A DNA stretch of 42,740 bases, from positions 1 through 42,740 of the forward strand of contig CAMPHR010000026.1 of NCBI GenBank assembly GCA_946886075.1, given 5' to 3'. The notes under the pieces were generated by a model. That model was not told the DNA's origin, searched no databases, and worked only from the letters and a program-made list of their open reading frames with translations. Positions within the stretch are counted from its first letter, which is position 1. Every line of letters starts with the position of its first letter. The stretch is from an uncultured Novosphingobium sp. (GTDB taxonomy: Bacteria; Pseudomonadota; Alphaproteobacteria; Sphingomonadales; Sphingomonadaceae). Shown in pieces: positions 41,501 to 42,740 of the stretch. The position numbers were made by a program, and so were the translations under genes.

Positions 41501-42501
41501 ACGGCCGGATCGATAGCGTGGCCGGCCTAGAGGCCGTGATCGGGAAGACGCCGGCGGCGATCCACCTCAAGGTCATCGACCACCTCGACGTTAGCGCGCT
41601 GCGCTGGATCGCCGCCTCGCCGCTGGCCTTCGTCACTTTCGCGCAGGGCGCGGACATCGCAATCACCTTGGCTGGCGGCCCACCCGGCTTTGCCGGGGGC
41701 GAGGGATCAGAGTTGCGCATCCCGCTGGCCACACTCGACGAGCCCGGCATTGCCCGTCCCGGCGCCGCCTTCGGATCGCTGTTTCTCGCTCCTGGCATCG
41801 GTGAAACGCTGCGTGTCAACGGCGTGGTCGAGGAGGTCGATGCCGAGGTGGCGGTGATCCGGGTCAGCGAATGCTATGGCCACTGCGCCAAAGCGTTGAT
41901 CCGCTCCGACTTCTGGACTGCAGCTCCGGTCGATGCAGTACCGCAGGCGAGTGCGGCCTTCATAGGCGAAAGTCGGTTCATGGCGCTGGCGACAATTGAC
42001 GCGAACGGCCAGGCCGATCTGTCGCCCAAGGGCGATCCGGCTGGCTGCATGGCGCGGCTGGACAAGGATCGCCTGTGGTTCGCCGACCGGCCAGGCAATC
42101 GGCGGGTCGACAGCTTTCGCAACATCATAGCCCAACCGCGCATCGCCGGCGCGCTTCTGCTGCCGGGGGCCACGTCGATCGTCGTGCTAAGGGGCTCGGC
42201 CACGCTGACCACCTACCTGGCCGAGCGCGAGGCTTTCGCCGTGCGCGGTAAGACGCGGGCCCTGGCGGTCGCCGTGGACGATCTCGCACTCGCGCTGCGG
42301 CCGAGCCCGGCACTGGCCCGCGCAGCACTCTGGCCGCTGAAGCAGGTGACCGAGGGCATCGACCCGGCTAGGATGTTTGTTGCCCACGTGAGGATGAACA
42401 AGGACAAAAGCCTCCTCGCGCGCGTCGGGGGTGCCGTGATGTCGATCCCCGGCCTGATGCAAAAGGGCCTCGACTCTGACTACAAAAACAATCTCTACTA
42501 A
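41497..42501 (+). CDS. Pyridoxamine-5'-phosphate-oxidase-like flavin-binding protein
   Basis: A 334-residue protein with two split-barrel parts. The second carries the PNPOx-like flavin signature: AAFIGESRFMALATIDANGQ, ADLSPKGDPAG, DRLWFADRPGNRRVDSFRNI and PRIAGALLLPGATSIVVLRG. Cysteines at SECYGHCAKALIRSDFW lie in the hinge. Such proteins bind FMN and move electrons in the cytoplasm; here it could supply the PepSY protein. GTG 41497 overlaps the preceding stop (GTGA) and has GGAGGG four bases upstream; ATG 41485 is an alternative. It is last in the cassette. The electron-donor role is inferred. Confidence 0.82.
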   Translation: MNGRIDSVAGLEAVIGKTPAAIHLKVIDHLDVSALRWIAASPLAFVTFAQGADIAITLAGGPPGFAGGEGSELRIPLATLDEPGIARPGAAFGSLFLAPGIGETLRVNGVVEEVDAEVAVIRVSECYGHCAKALIRSDFWTAAPVDAVPQASAAFIGESRFMALATIDANGQADLSPKGDPAGCMARLDKDRLWFADRPGNRRVDSFRNIIAQPRIAGALLLPGATSIVVLRGSATLTTYLAEREAFAVRGKTRALAVAVDDLALALRPSPALARAALWPLKQVTEGIDPARMFVAHVRMNKDKSLLARVGGAVMSIPGLMQKGLDSDYKNNLY

Positions 42502-42562
42502 GTGGACTCATCCACAAGCGACTGCCTAAGAGAACTGACCGCTTCTGGATCAATAGCGGTCA
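42502..42562 (+). terminator. Two hairpins after the iron cassette
   Basis: GTGGA-CTCA-TCCAC (42502-42515) starts directly at the stop codon. TGACCGCT (42536-42543) pairs with AGCGGTCA (42555-42562) over eight bases. Neither has a U-run. The second shares AGCGGTCAT with 35250-35258, on the other side of the ars and iron genes. Confidence 0.35.
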
Positions 42563-42685
42563 TCCACTCATCATCGCTTTGTGTCCGATGTTGGTCGACT
42601 GCTACCGGACGGTCATGGGTATGGTGATCGCCTCGGCATCTCGCTAACGGTCAGTGATGCGTGTTCGTCATTATAAATCATCGGA

Positions 42686-42740
42686 TGTTGATTGCCGCTG
42701 AGAGTTGACCCGGGGTTTCCACCGAGAAGTGACCCGCCTG
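42686..42740. mobile_element. Probable left end of an IS21-type insertion sequence (runs off the window)
   Basis: From TGTTGATTGCCGCTG the sequence shows two copies of GAGA(G/A)(T/G)TGACCC, at 42700-42711 and 42724-42735, exactly 24 bases apart. Terminal TG and repeated transposase-binding segments of this kind mark IS21-family ends. The transposase genes would lie beyond 42740. Confidence 0.45.

Larger units (their letters stand above)
33701..42740. mobile_element. Integrative element inserted at tRNA-Phe (left part only)
   Basis: The region starts immediately after tRNA-Phe with a tyrosine integrase pointing away from the tRNA. It carries accessory genes (arsenic operon, iron cassette) and shows gene decay and an insertion-sequence end. 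This is the classic layout of a genomic island. The right boundary and attR are not in the window; no second copy of the tRNA 3' end longer than ten bases was seen. Confidence 0.65.

Noticed and set aside
1..42740. CRISPR arrays, rRNA genes and a second tRNA
   Set aside because: No regularly spaced direct repeats, no rRNA-like sequence and no second cloverleaf were recognised by eye.

Overview
The window looks like a GC-rich alphaproteobacterial chromosome of the order Sphingomonadales, probably a Sphingobium/Sphingomonas relative. This rests on gene content (SciP/DUF1153, COQ9, short-form HisG, K+-insensitive H+-PPase, TonB-dependent uptake), on intergenic inverted repeats of the kind common in sphingomonads, and on the protein sequences. 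The species was not determined.

Layout. Bases 1-33,700 are core chromosome. In order: the 3' end of galU; ssb; feoAB (ferrous iron uptake) and a COQ9-family gene; a divergent tonB and a small membrane protein; the riboflavin operon ribD-ribE-ribB-ribH, whose RibB carries an extra N-terminal helix-turn-helix domain; an old-yellow-enzyme reductase, a DUF445 protein and an RND efflux pair; two small GlsB/YeaQ-type membrane proteins facing each other; sciP, a hypothetical gene and mnmA; hisG-hisD; nusB and thiL, each preceded by a long hairpin repeat; hppA; a DUF2490 outer-membrane protein; biotin genes bioF-bioD and, after an M13 peptidase and a DUF4168 gene, bioA; then infA-maf-RNase E/G-yacG and tRNA-Phe.

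From about 33,700 to the end lies an accessory region. A P4-type tyrosine integrase sits just downstream of tRNA-Phe. It is followed by an arsenic operon on the minus strand (arsR-arsC-acr3) whose distal part has decayed: an acetyltransferase remnant runs into an arsH remnant with an in-frame stop. Divergent from arsR is a four-gene iron/siderophore-type cassette with overlapping or nearly touching genes: TonB-dependent receptor, PepSY membrane protein with paired histidines, 65-residue membrane protein, and a flavin-binding PNPOx-like protein. The last 55 bases look like the end of an IS21-type insertion sequence. No right attachment site is visible, so the element probably continues past the window.

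How parts may work together. FeoAB, TonB and the island cassette are all iron-acquisition functions. Similar TGCGA-type 15-mers lie upstream of feoA and of the island receptor, which would put both under one iron regulator. The most interesting candidates are the siderophore-reduction cassette, the HTH-RibB fusion with three matching half-sites in front of it, and a thiL ribosome-binding site that lies inside a repeat hairpin.
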